Source: Choristocarpus tenellus KU-1152 (Eukaryota; Phaeophyceae). From it: a DNA stretch of 40,041 nt. The stretch covers positions 1 through 40,041 of the forward strand of contig CAXNAD020000033.1 in NCBI GenBank assembly GCA_964200185.2, in the 5' to 3' direction. The position numbers and the translations under genes were made by a program. This document shows positions 24,464-36,380 of this stretch, piece by piece; the first letter of the stretch is position 1; every line of letters starts with the position of its first letter. Under the pieces are notes generated by a model that worked only from the letters and a program-made list of their open reading frames with translations, was not told the origin of the DNA and ran no database searches.

Positions 24464-27400
24464 TTACCGAAGCTGCCATCCTGTTTTTTTGCTGAGTCGG
24501 AATGCAATTGCATCGACAAGGCCCACCACGCTATAGATGCCACCAATGATGGCCAAGACTTTCGTGATGAAATCATACCATGGCCGACGCTCCATCCTTA
24601 CCAGTACCCCCATTGGAGAAATCGCATAGGCAAACCTTGCCTCAGGAACGTCCATCTCATCATAAATCATTGTCTGTTTGCAGTAGTGCAGTGGATAAAA
24701 ATTTTACTGTCAGATAAATCATGAGACCTGGTCAAAAGATCTCTGTGAAAAGACATAGTACAGTTCTTCCTATAAAATGTTCACTTTGTACACAATCCAC
24801 TTACAGTATATCTGGTATATTTACTTCTCCCCATTGCTTTACTCTTTGTTATCCAATCCATTGGCTCACCTGACTATTGGCCACTACTTGATATCCATGC
24901 CAGGGCTTCTTCATGCTATTTAGTTGATATGTTGTCCCAACAATCTGCTCAATAATGACAGTATCAATGTTAGGGAGTCATTTGATATTTTGACACATCC
25001 CAAACTTGTGAGTGATCAAATGGAGACAATCAACCTTTTGGTTCTACTCCCAAGTATATTCTTCATGGAGACCAGGTCAAGATGCATCACCTTTTTAGTA
25101 AGCTGGTTATCAACTAACATTCAAAATTCCTCATTTCTGCCAACTTCAACATCGAGGTGACAGGCACTATGGTGGAACGATGTTATTGCTGATGATGTAA
25201 AGCACTTAGTAATACTACACTATCTACACCAGATCGCTATTCCATTCTCATTTCCATATAAATACACTGTGATCAGTACCTTGAGGTAATGATTCGGGGC
25301 TTGGTGTGCTCCTTCAGCAATGTAGGCAATACCATCCATAGGTGCATCCTGCCTGTGTTCCTCATCCAATCGGGCAATCTCAAGAATATGAGCAGCACAA
25401 GGTGCACAGATTGGAACAAACACATTAGAACACAGATTAGAAATAAGTGTGCACCACATGGACACACCAACACAAGAAAAGTGAGTATATCAAAATATCC
25501 TCTAGTCACTCCTTGAGATACACTTGTTCCCTGACCAAAGCTGTCATGTAAGAATCATCACAGGTTACACAGACTGAGTCTCTATTGGTACTAACTACAC
25601 ACCTTTCGAGATACTCTCCTGGGTGGACTTTCTCCAAATGACATATGGTGCACCACATGAGACAGGTTGGTCAAGGCCTGCAAGATTAATTTTTTAGAAG
25701 TAGGCACACAATCAACAAAGAGAGAATTAACATGCATCACAATACACAGCACAACGTAGTTCACAGGCAGGTAGTACTGATTGTTTCCAAACTTCAACAT
25801 GTTTGGGATAATGTTGTAAGGAAAGAGTCGTTGTCATGAATGAGGTCACACTTTTTATCTGTAGGCATTGCTGAGTCCCAAAAGCATATATAGACTACAC
25901 TTGCGGTTATTTCAGGTACCACTACCTCACCCTGAAATCAAAAGTAGTACACTAATGTGGAGACACTTGCCCACCCATGAGGTTTTACTGCATCAATCCA
26001 CTGCCTTGCCTACATATGTCAGACTGCCAAATCCTGATACTGGTGAAAGTGGTATTGGATTAGTGATATACCATGAATATGATATATACATAGAATATAT
26101 ATCCTCACACACTCAAACATGCGTCTCTACTCGTGTGACTAAGCGGTCAACTGAATCTTCTGGGTCAAAGTATCTGGCTGTCCATTTGAGACCACTTTTT
26201 TCATATCGCAATTTTTGTATGATTTGGTTCCATACATTGGATGGATAATATAAATGCACTTTTCCTGATTTTGGTTTAATAGACACCCTGGTGTAGACCC
26301 CTCCCCCCCCAAATACTTTGGGTCTTCTATCAGAGTTTGTCAGCATTCCTCAGTATTTACTGGCAGGGTCTTTGGTGGTATCCAATGCACACCTTACCAT
26401 CTGCCTGGTGGACAAGAGATAAAAGATATCCAGAGTGTTATTCACCTGCCATCTTCACCCAAAACTGAACTGGTCTACATACTATAAGTTGATTCATTTA
26501 AAAACAAAAACAGCTTACACAAGTCACCACTCAACTGCGCTAATTAATATTCATCTGGTGACAATAGTCAAGAGGCACACAACCCTATGAAGTCATTGAG
26601 CCACTTATGGGTAGTACTCCACTCTTCAAGTTTACCACATAACTTCAGGGAGTACTTGACAGGAAAAGGGGGGTACAATTGTGTGCTGTGGGTGGGTTGT
26701 GGGTTACAAAACAATGAGTCAAGTAGTACCAGATCGCCATAGGTGACGTTCCACAAGTTTGCACAGATTGAAGTTGAGCATCATGAGTAAGCTTCTCAAA
26801 TGTGGACAAGTGCTACCATGAATTAACAACCTCCCCACCAAATCGCCTCTTGAAAGTGCCTACACACAACACTTTCACACCTCAAACTAAACACCAAACT
26901 GGTGCAGCGAAAAACAGTCCATGATTTCAACACGCATGACCTTCAATATGAAATATATTTATCTGGGGTGAGGTGGGAAAGATGGTGAGACTGCATGTCG
27001 AGACGCATGTATGAGACCATCACAGGCATGGTAGTACCTTTTCATCACAGAGTGGAGGATGGTTTGTGGATCAGGCAAGTCCATTTTAATTACTATGTAG
27101 TACGTGTTACAATTAATTTTGTACTGTATCCAACATTTTACTCCTTGCTCTTCACACCACATTGTTGTAGTCACCATGCTATACATATATTTAGAAGATA
27201 ACAATTAGAACTTGACTTAGCCCCAAAATAAACTGAAGGTACTCCTATCCATTTCACAACCAGTCACACAGCTAATACAGGCAGTAGTTGTGTTTTGTTA
27301 ATTTGATATCTCCATTTTACATGCTGAAATTGTAGCATTTCCAGCTGTGGATGCATGTTCAGAAGGCAGCCTCACCGCATTGAAGTTGTGACTCTTGGAC

Positions 27401-30400
27401 CTTGCCTCGATATGGAAATTGCCTGGCACACGGTTCACCATCAGATAGCCAGAAACAAGGCAACCTGGCCACTGCTCATTGTGCGGGTCTCCAAGTGTGG
27501 AAGCTCTTTGTTTACCGGTCGACAGTTGCCTCTGCAGTGAGAAAACATGGAAAAGGGTGCAGGCATATCAGACGTGGTCCTTTCACAATATTTACAGTGG
27601 CAGAATTGTGTGAGGCTGGGTAATATCAACTGTATTAACTTTAATGTCAAATAGGGTGCAATTAACACCTCTCAGTCAAATCCTATCATCTCCCTGCAAG
27701 TCGCACTCCGGAGTACATACTTTCAAAAGTCTCAGCAGCACTCACTGTTGCTCTCACTCTTGAAGCAAGGAATTTTGACAAGGCTGACACCGTGCGATCA
27801 CCATTATACTCTGGTCCAATCACTTGGTCACCTTGAAACAATGTTAAAGTTGGAAAGGCCTGTGAATCAAGGGGATTATATCAAAAGGTCAGAAAACAGT
27901 GGGATGAGTGATCAGTTGCAAGTAAGAATATCTTAATCAATCCAAACACTCAAAGTTGGGTTTGAGGCAAAAGTATCCGATTTGCCAACAGCACATTGGT
28001 AACTGTATGAGCTGAATACAAACCAATACAAAGTTATTGTCTTATAAGACCAGCCTTAGAGGTTACTATCTACCCTCAACCATTGCTTAACACTCCTGAG
28101 TTCAACTTGTCCACATATTTTCTAGGGTGACAGGCTTGGGAAACACATGCAACACACAGTATGCACTAATTCATGTAAACATTTGATATGCGCGGGGCAA
28201 TTCTTCTTGTGCCTTCTAGGCCATCTATATCATGATAAAATCAATTCTTCTTGTGCCTTCTAGGCCATCTATATCATGATAAAATCAATTCCGTACACAT
28301 GTCAAAAACTTGTTTCATAGAAGTACAGATGATCAAGGGCATTCCTTGCTGCTACAGGTTGACACTCTCTGTAGTGCTGCTAACCCTAACCCTTAGCATG
28401 CAAGTACACAGACCCAGTGCAGCTAAAATCAAAACACCTAAGTGGTGGCAACAAAAGGCCCAAGGGAGTACCAAACTCTGTAAAGATCAGCACTTTAAAC
28501 TGTTGACTCTGAGCACTGTTGGTTGTTAACTTGGGTGAAGGGACCAATATTGAAGGTAAAACAGATGGCATAGCTGAACTAGAACTAATTGACCAGTAGC
28601 AAGTCAGGCAATATGGTCACACAATGCAATGCCACTGAGCTACTTTTTGTCAAACAAGTATGATCATAAATATACAGATCTTAACCTTTCCTCAAAACAC
28701 ACTTTCTTGGCAAATATGCTAGGTTATCTACATGGCAAATCAAGGCTGACCTAAGACCATCTAAACATGAGTGGGGAAGGGTGCAGATACCACAAAAACT
28801 ATCACCTGGACTTTAAAGTGTGCACACAACTCCCCCTGTCGTGTGCAGTCCACCTTGGCCACAGACATACCCACATTTGATTCTTCCATCTCTTCTGCCA
28901 AGGCTTCAAAAGTTGGCATCAGCTTTTGACACCATATGCACCTGGATTGATTATTTGGTTGATATTAAAACCATTCTTAACAATAGTGACGATGTGTACA
29001 CTTGCTAAATGATATCCTCCCACAAGACATATCAGAGGGGAGGGTGGTCACTGTCAGGTTTCTAGTGAAGAGTAGTCCCTGTTGAACATGACAATACTAT
29101 CAATCCATCAAGCACAAGCATGGGTCAAGACGGAGAGGTCTTGAATATCATAAATGATACAGTCTGATAGGTGAACATGACTTGCCACAACATATTGACC
29201 CGTACATCATCGATACAATTTCATTCCTCAGCAATTTAGTAAGTTTTTGTTGAGCAAGTGCAACATACCATCACCATTTCCAATAATGCAAAAAACACCT
29301 TTCTTCCACTTACACTGTGTTGCAACCGTCACAGGCTGTCACACTCACAGAAATTATACTGTTTTATAGAGTAACTAGAAATTCAAGTCCACCCCCAGAT
29401 TTTACGCCTACTCACTAATTCAAGTTCTAAATGGTGATCATATCAACAAAAAAGTGTTGCAATAAACAATGCCATCTAGCACTACTTAAGCCAACAGGAA
29501 CTATACTTTTGTTTACTGTGCTTGGTCAGTGCCAGTCCACAGAAGAATATGGACAGTACCTTGAATAGTGTTATTGTAGTGGAATGACGCTCATAAGAGG
29601 ACACATTTTCTTGGGGGATTAATACAAAGGTAAGACTTGAAACCTTCGAAGAAGCAAAGTGTTGGTCCCCTGCAAAAAAGCGCCAAATGATGGTAATAAC
29701 AACATAATACCAAAGCATGTGATTGTGCTACACTTACAAAATTGACTTGAGTGCCAAACAGCATTCTTACCAAGGTGCATGGAATGCAACAAAGGTGTAA
29801 TCATGACTGGTTAACCAGTCATCAATAGTCTCCTCTGTCAAAGGCACAGCATGGACACCATTCTCATGAAGCTTCTGCAATAACAAGGACACCAACACAA
29901 AGAAAGGCACAAAAGTGTGGGGATGACATCAAAAAGATCATTCACATGCATCACATGTGCATACAAGAAGCTCCAGATCATGCATAACAAATACTCCCCC
30001 ACCCGAACCCTTACCCAATAACCAAGCTAACAAAACTGCACCTCAAGATCCTGATGCTTAATGTCGTACATGACAATATCCTTCTGCACCCGATTTAGAC
30101 CTTGGTAGACCTGAGCCATTGAAACATACAGTAAAGGCCGAGAGAAGAAAATACTGTGGATGACATGTCTATGACAGTCTTCTTGATCTACTCAATCTTG
30201 AGTTCAAAACATGGCAATATTCGACATAAGCAACAATAGAATGTGCCCACGTTTTCAATCAAAGGCATTGCAAAGCACAGTGCTCGTTGGAAAAAAAACA
30301 AAATCTTACCTGCTTTACCCCCTGCTCGTCCAGGTGCCACTTTTCAACATTCCCAGTTATGTTCAAACGGTTGCTTCCAAGCACATCCAGTGCATCCACA

Positions 30401-31170
30401 GCCAGGAACTCGCATGGTAAGTCCAACATCGTAATGTTGAAGTTAATGCGGAGCTGTGTGAGATATTGGTGTTCGGGTCGAGTGGGTATTAGCCGTGAGT
30501 ACCTCGCATTGAAACAGAAACCAAGTGTTTCACTCGCAATCAGGTTATGGGGGACCATGAACCATTAACCGGTCCCGTAACGCAACATGCGTTGTGCTCG
30601 TCTCCGGAAGATAATTTCCGTTACATAGGGTCAAGTTGAGGTTTCTATTGGAATGTGCAGATGGGATAGCGACCGCCTTACACTCCATCATCCAGGCAAA
30701 CTACACGTTGTTGTCCACAATCACGAGCATTACTGTAACTGCTCACCGATGGCATTTGAATATGTTATTGAACCTCCAATGATTGGTGCAAGTATCCAAA
30801 TGCATGTAGGGTGCAAATGTCGAAGGCGTGTACGGTCTATATTCAACAGGATTTGCGAGTAGGGTAGTGCAGACAATTGCTCCATCACACCTTGGCATCT
30901 GTCGCATTATCGACGACGACGTACGACTCAATAGGAGAGGCAATAAATGCAAACAACTCCATATGAAACAGCAAGATCATGAACAGGGCAGCAAATAGAG
31001 AAAAGTAGCCACCAGTTGCCGTTGCCTCGGTGAGATCTGTTGGTATCTTCTGGTACAGGTCAAGCACCTGAATCAAAAGAGTAATCGATAACAACCGAGC
31101 TTAGCGATGGCAGCATCACCACACGAACTCCTCTTACTCGGGTTCGAATTTGCACAAGATCAGTAAGCAT
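24464..31170 (-). CDS. Class-C protein disulfide isomerase: thioredoxin domain within an Erv41/Erv46 scaffold (PDIL5-3/5-4-like)
   Basis: Twelve exons on the minus strand: 31170-31138, 31067-30891, 30453-30310, 30110-30042, 29874-29771, 28941-28806, 27859-27758, 27531-27376, 25677-25603, 25378-25280, 24944-24870, 24673-24464. The protein is 459 residues; Arabidopsis PDIL5-4 is about 480. Order: a short cytosolic N-terminus with the conserved LDLYQKIPTDLTEAT block (residues 13-27), a transmembrane segment at about 31-53, an Erv-N-type lumenal part (LGSNRLNIT, possible N-glycosylation at N101), and a thioredoxin domain with active site W176-C177-I178-W179-C180. The Erv-C-type part follows (PGC at 277-279, VPGNFHIEA, LSHVVHHMSFGE), then a second transmembrane segment at about 426-449. 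Known relatives sit in the ER/early secretory pathway; disulfide exchange on cargo is inferred from the CxxC. The intron between the fifth and sixth exons splits the W176 codon just before CIWC. The donor after exon seven is ambiguous: a second GTG donor 12 bases on would add four residues. Ten of eleven introns are phase 0. Confidence 0.95.
26162..26324. mobile_element. MITE-like element, short family, copy 1
   Basis: About 163 bp, starting gggtcaaagtatct and ending aatactttgggtc, so the ends are inverted repeats. The interior (ctgtccatttg, gatttggtt, ggatggataatataaatgcac, gacaccctggtgtagac) matches copies at 32976-33152 and 39859-40041. It lies in a PDI intron. TTCT occurs just outside both ends, but I cannot be sure it is a target duplication. 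Confidence 0.8.
28198..28290. repeat. Exact 44-bp tandem duplication
   Basis: A 44-bp unit beginning caattcttcttgtgccttct at 28198 is repeated identically at 28242, with the first five bases present a third time at 28286. Identity of the copies implies a recent event. It lies in a PDI intron (27860-28805). Confidence 0.95.
28380..28394. repeat. Short telomere-like CCCTAA tract
   Basis: ctaaccctaaccctt, reverse orientation of the other tracts, in a PDI intron. Confidence 0.65.
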
Positions 31171-31608
31171 CTCTCCAGACGTAGTAATTCGAAAATGCAA
31201 TATCAACACATCACCACGAAAATACTTCTTGCATTGACCCAACACTGGACCGTGAACACACAGACCTGAAGAAGGGATCCTCGTCGCTTCATAATACAAT
31301 GCTGGGCGAGTAAACCCGCAAATGTCTCTCACTGCTTCTGTTTCAGCCTCCAAAATAAACGGAGAGTATGCCAATCATAGATTGTGGTGAGAGATCGTTG
31401 TTCTTGTCCCTATTTCCAAATTAAGGTTGGTGAGTCTTAGTGACTTCTATTGTTTATTTACAACAATCAATGTCCTAAGTATCCCGTAAACATTCTGTCT
31501 GTACCGTGTAAAATATCGTGAAGGGTTGTGTCCCGTATCTACAAACCACACACATTACTTTCTCTTGAATGTTGTACTTTGTTAAGCTATAGGTTGACAC
31601 ATTTTTTT

Positions 31609-31692
31609 AGTGTCTCAAACCTTAATGGTTAAGGAGGTTGCTTCTAAAAGTACTATAAATGGTTCGAACCCCACTGACGTTGACAGTTTTTT
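31609..31692 (+). pseudogene. Degenerate tRNA-Arg(UCU)-like sequence with pol III boxes and T-run
   Basis: GTCTC at the 5' side is followed by a CCTT/AAGG D-stem with AATGGTT loop, then TTCTAA as in the anticodon loop of tRNA-Arg(UCU). A perfect B-box GGTTCGAACCC (31661-31671) and a run of six T (31687-31692) follow. The acceptor, anticodon and T stems do not pair well, so it is probably a tRNA pseudogene or the head of a tRNA-derived SINE rather than a working tRNA. Confidence 0.35.
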
Positions 31693-31734
31693 CGCGAAAA
31701 ACTAATTTTGATTACCCATATATTAGCCTTTTGG

Positions 31735-32205
31735 CGCTGATTGCCCTCCTGTTCACACCCGCAGTTCCCAGTGTGATAAGGTCCTCTACATATGCCAGAA
31801 AGTGAGTTGTTTTGTAGCAATCGCTCCGATGGAACCTACTTTTGGAACCTACTTCCTGTTACTCAAAATGGACAATGTGAGAGTGTCGTTCAGGGTCTAT
31901 GTGGAACAATGGAGGAAGTAAGGACTTCCCTTTATCAGACTTTCCAACCCGTTGAAAACATTTGAGGTAGGAGCTTAGAGATCCACATCATGATCAACTC
32001 GACCAGAGAGACCGAGGTGGGAGGGCGGTTTGCATTCCATTTTTGTTTATGCTATCCCTGCATATCTGATCCTTAGACAAATATGTGGCGAAGATGCTCC
32101 TTCTTCCTCCTCTCCTGGGTGTCCCATACAACATCCTCCTTTGTGCTTCGTCCCTGTACCTCATGTCACAACCACTTACATATCTATCTTTGTTTACAGG
32201 GTTCC
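31735..32205 (+). repeat. Left arm of a large diverged inverted repeat
   Basis: Matches the reverse complement of about 34128-34535 over several hundred bases with scattered differences and small gaps. Shared landmarks include TGGAAnCTACTTT, CTACTTCCTG/ATACTTCCTG, CCAGAGrGAC, GGTGGTTT/GGCGGTTT, ATGTGGCGAAGA and CCCTGTACCTCA. Arm boundaries are approximate. Confidence 0.75.
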
Positions 32206-32274
32206 ACCCGTCGACAGAGTTTCACACACTCACACGAAAATGTTACGGCTGAGAAAAATCCTTTCTAAGTAGTC

Positions 32275-32537
32275 CGAGTCAAATTATCTTTGAAGGTAGA
32301 GCCGCCTCCATTTGGGGGCAAAAATCCAATATTTCGATTTTGATGTAATTTTGGCTATCATGTTTGTTAGGAAGTGTCAATATCCTTGTTCGGACACACC
32401 TTTTCATAATGTATATATTTTACCAACTCCAAAACATTTCGGAGTAGGGAAATGTCACGTAAAAAAACGTGGGAAGCCAAGCCCCAAACGGACAAACAGG
32501 GCAAAAAAACTCGTATCCTCTAAGATTATTTTACTCT
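32275..32537. mobile_element. MITE-like element, long family, copy 1 (degenerate ends)
   Basis: About 260 bp, colinear with 33329-33589. Both contain tccatttgggg, gattttgatgtaattttggc, gtttgttaggaagtgtcaa, cggacacacc and cggagtagg. The inverted ends (gtcaaattatcttt and its counterpart near 32525) are more decayed than in the other copy. Confidence 0.8.
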
Positions 32538-32975
32538 CCCCTGCCTCACTTACAACAACCATGCTGTGCTACTACTACCTACCTTCGATGCAGGATGGGG
32601 TACTGTAGGGTAAAGTTGTGTACTTGCACAATTGGGGATTCTGTGGTGGGGAGCAGAGAGTTGGGTGGTGCAAGGGAGGGTCTACGCCTGCCTGTGTAAA
32701 ATGTGTTTTCTCAACCTAATAAGCATACGTGTGTAGTTGTGGGATCTGTGCGCAATTTCAGTATTTAAAGTGACATTCAGGGAGTATTTCCTAAACTGAT
32801 TGATGAAGTCATCACATATTTGGTGTCTGTCAATAGATGGCATAAATCGAATCATGTTCTGAGCCAACCATCCATCCCCTCATTGATGTTCAAGAATACA
32901 AGTAGACGGGAGGGGGAGAGTGCCTGACTATAGTCAAAAGTATATGGCGCTTTGCATCTGACGATGGGTACTATT

Positions 32976-33152
32976 GGCTCAAAGTATGGGGGGGTTGGCG
33001 GCTGTCCATTTGGGGTCAATTTTTTCATGTCGCGATTTTTGTGTGATTTGGTTGTACCATGTCGGATGGATAATATAAATTCACTTTTCCTGATTTTCGT
33101 CGAAATGGACACCCTGGTTTAGACCCAACCTCCCTCCCAGATACTTTGGGTC
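32976..33152. mobile_element. MITE-like element, short family, copy 2
   Basis: About 177 bp, from ggctcaaagtat to agatactttgggtc, with inverted ends. The interior is closely similar to 26162-26324 and to 39859-40041. Confidence 0.85.
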
Positions 33153-33328
33153 ATTGCCATCTTTGCGAAGTGAAGTGGACCTTTCTTAATCGCATTCCAT
33201 TTTTTTCATGTGGAACGAAACTCCGCTTCTTCTTTTTTGCGCGCACGCTCTACATACAGGTGAATGGACCCCAAAACCCTAAACGGCAAAGATATGGCTG
33301 GGGAACATTGTCACAAATATATTAGATA

Positions 33329-33589
33329 TGAGCCAAAGTATCTTAGAGGGTAGGGCCGCGTCCATTTGGGGGGCAAAATCCAATGCTGCGATTTTGATGT
33401 AATTTTGGCTATCGTGTTTGTTAGGAAGTGTCAACATGCTTGTTCCGGACACACCTGTTCATAAGGTATACATTTTACGTGCTACGAAATGTTTCGGAGT
33501 AGGTAAAATGTCGTTAAAAAAACATGTGAAGCCAAGCACCAAACAGACAAACAGGGCAAAACTCGTACCCTCTGAGATACTTTCACTCA
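33329..33589. mobile_element. MITE-like element, long family, copy 2, with TA flanks
   Basis: A 261-bp element with terminal inverted repeats of about 24 bp. The left end TGAGCCAAAGTATCTTAGAG mirrors the right end (reverse complement TGAGTGAAAGTATCTCAGAG). It is flanked by TA on both sides, as expected for Tc1/mariner-type target duplication. No coding capacity. Confidence 0.88.
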
Positions 33590-34127
33590 TATCACTCCAA
33601 GTAGACTATTGCTCGACGCAAATCAGTGGGTATTTGCGATCATGGTCGTACACCTCCCTTCTCCCTTCTAACAGTACCGGAACAGTGAAAAAAAACAATA
33701 TTGAGAGAATGATTGGACCAGAATATGATTTATTTTTATACTGTCTGGCAAGGTCCTGGCCTGTGATGCCTTCATTTCTAGTTTATATTTCCTGTTAGCT
33801 ACTTTAAACGCCAAAGTTGCGCACACACCCCACAGCTACATACACATGTTATACATTAGCTTGATATATATTTTTGCACAAGTAGACACAGACCCCCCCC
33901 TGGCTTCTACCCTAGCACAGGTCGTCCCTGCCCCCACCAGAGTCCCCCTGGGTACCCACGCACAGCATTGCACCCTGTTGCACCCCACGTTAAATGTCGG
34001 CAATAGGCCATTTTGGTGGTTAGAGTGAGACGTAGGACTACTTACCGAATTACTATTGCTCAAAAGCATTATTACGCTGTGTTTAAGTGCATGCGATTAT
34101 ATAGATATGTGGAATGGTGTCCATGAA

Positions 34128-34535
34128 GTATGTAAAAAGTATTGTAAGGTGAGGTACAGGGGTCAAGCATGTGTCAAGAGGATGTTTCTTCCAAGAGATA
34201 CCCACCAGGAGAAAAGAAAGAGTGTCTTCGCCACATGTTAATTTTAGTCGCAAATGTGAATACAGCAACGCGAATGGAGCATAAACCACCATCCCAACTC
34301 AGTCCCTCTGGTTCATTCGAGTGTGGATCCCGCCGCTGCCACAGCAAATATTCTGCACAAGTCAGAAGGTCAGATGGAGGAAAGTCCATACCCCCAACCT
34401 CTACTCACGATCCTTTGAGTGGCAGGAAGTATAGGTTGCGAAAGTAGTTTCCACTGGGACGACTACCTACAGGCACAATCCTGGTGAGTCAAGAAGGACC
34501 TAGTTGCACTGAGAAGAAAGAGTTCGAACAGGGGG
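34128..34535 (-). repeat. Right arm of a large diverged inverted repeat
   Basis: Inverted partner of 31735-32205; see that entry for shared landmarks. Whether the arms belong to one foldback element or are two independent copies of a dispersed repeat cannot be told from this window. Confidence 0.75.
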
Positions 34536-36349
34536 GCAAACAGTGCAAGGCAGTCAAGAAGCACCTGGCAACGAGGGCATTGAATTCAAGCCATGCAAAT
34601 ATTCCTATGGGGTATTCTTCTCACAAGCTGTGTGTGACGCGAGGTGTGCAAGAAGAGGCAAATACCTTAAAAAGATACATGGAGGTACCATTCTGGAAAG
34701 GTTAATTACCATGTAGAAAGAGCTTTAAACTGGACTGGGTACCTGTGATGGATTGGGCCTTCTCAGGAAAAAACAACAACTGACAGGGCCAGTCCAAGGG
34801 CCTTCGGGATCTTAAATAGGATCAGTTGTCGAGCTGGACTTGTTATGTTTCATAGGGTCGTGTTAGGGCTTTCAGAGATTTAGCTGGACCATGAAATACA
34901 TACTTCGAAGTAATTCACAGGGCTGGGGTTCGTCTCAGGTTGGACCAGGCCGGTAGCTTCTTGCAAGCATTTAATTGAGTTGTGGTTTAGTGTGAGGCAT
35001 AGTATGACGAGGTAGAACCGTTGAAGGTATGTATCTATTTACTCACACCACTAGCAGTATACCCAGTATGTCATAATTTCATACCACTCTGATCACTAAC
35101 AATTTTTTAGAAAATGGAAATCAGGAATTTTCAAGATTAGTGTACGGCCGACACAGAAAACATCCTCAACAATACACACTGATTTGGTCGTGAATTGTGG
35201 ACTGTTACACAAATTCCAAACACTTAAGAAGATAGAAGTATTGTGCTTAATGTGCTGTCCAAGATACAACCGTTGATGTTTATTTGAGATACCTATATTT
35301 GAAACTTCAAAGTATAGATATTACACACTATATCGTCAATTGTAGGGTCACATCAAAGCGCCAATGCAAATGGAACAAAAGCAGCGTTGTGAACCACGGC
35401 AGAACAGTTCAATCGGCTTCAGTTCGATGAGTTGGAATAACCGAACAACTAAACTGAAAAGGTTTGCTTATTTTGTTTTATTCTCTAAAACACAATGTGA
35501 GCAGAAATATTCAACCGTACATAGATACGGTTGAAAGTCCGAGGCGTCACAGGACCACACAACCTAGAGCATTTGTTACAAGGTATGTCACTACCCACAA
35601 CTCACTTCATACCCATGGCTTTGGATCTGCCTGGGACCTGTGGAGACTCTATGTTTTTTTTGCTTGTGGCGCCACACGTCACTTGGCGACCTATGCATGT
35701 TTTGTGTGCATTGTCTCGTGCACCAAGAGCTCAATCCGATCAACAGTTCACAGCATGGAAAAAGGGTGGGTAAAACGTGTTGCCAAAGTCTATCGAGGCT
35801 GGGTTGCCCCGATTAACCACTGTTTTGGTGTAAAGTCCTCATTATTTGAGGTCGATTCAGCAAGCAACTACAGTAGATTCAGGGGGAAGCAGTTAGCTCT
35901 AGATTGTTAGCAATCCAGACCCAAGAAGATATCTTGAGCTCTTTTTAGTTCACAGTTCCACTGTAACTACTATTGTGTAACACAAAAAAGGAAGAATGTG
36001 TTGACTGGTTATATTCTGCAACATCTATGTCCATAGAAGTGAAAGGATTACTGAAAGTTATCTTGTTTTTCCCTTTCCTCTTTGTAGTGACTGCTGCAAT
36101 ATACCCTGGAGTAGTTAATCACATTCCAGATCCCGGTTATGGGGAGGGAAAATAAATTCCAGCCAACCAGAACGACAAGTACAGTACTGTTATGTGGTGA
36201 GTGAATCCAAGCACTTCATGGACACCTGGTATGCCAGGATTAGCTATGTTAAAGAAATTGAGGACACTAAGCATACACGCTACTGCTTACTGGGTATTAC
36301 TATTGATTAGGATTTTCGTTGTGTTATGTGATGCGTACCATATATATAT

Positions 36350-36380
36350 GTTTATGTTTATGTTTATGTTTACGTTTATG
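36350..36380. repeat. TTTATG hexamer repeat
   Basis: About five TTTATG units, one with a T-to-C change, next to a short TA run. Confidence 0.9.

Noticed and set aside
29591-29773. Alternative continuation of the PDI thioredoxin exon, including a CQFC near the donor at 29745
   Set aside because: It would need a 25-base intron and would lose the Trp of the active site. The exon at 28941-28806 restores W-CIWC in phase and aligns through the rest of the domain.
31171-31374. In-frame open stretch upstream of the PDI ATG
   Set aside because: It contains no ATG before 31170 and the residues do not resemble the family's N-terminus; treated as leader sequence.
35464-35910. 148-codon plus-strand open frame
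   Set aside because: It begins with a TTG rather than ATG, has no motif, and lies in repeat-rich intergenic DNA.
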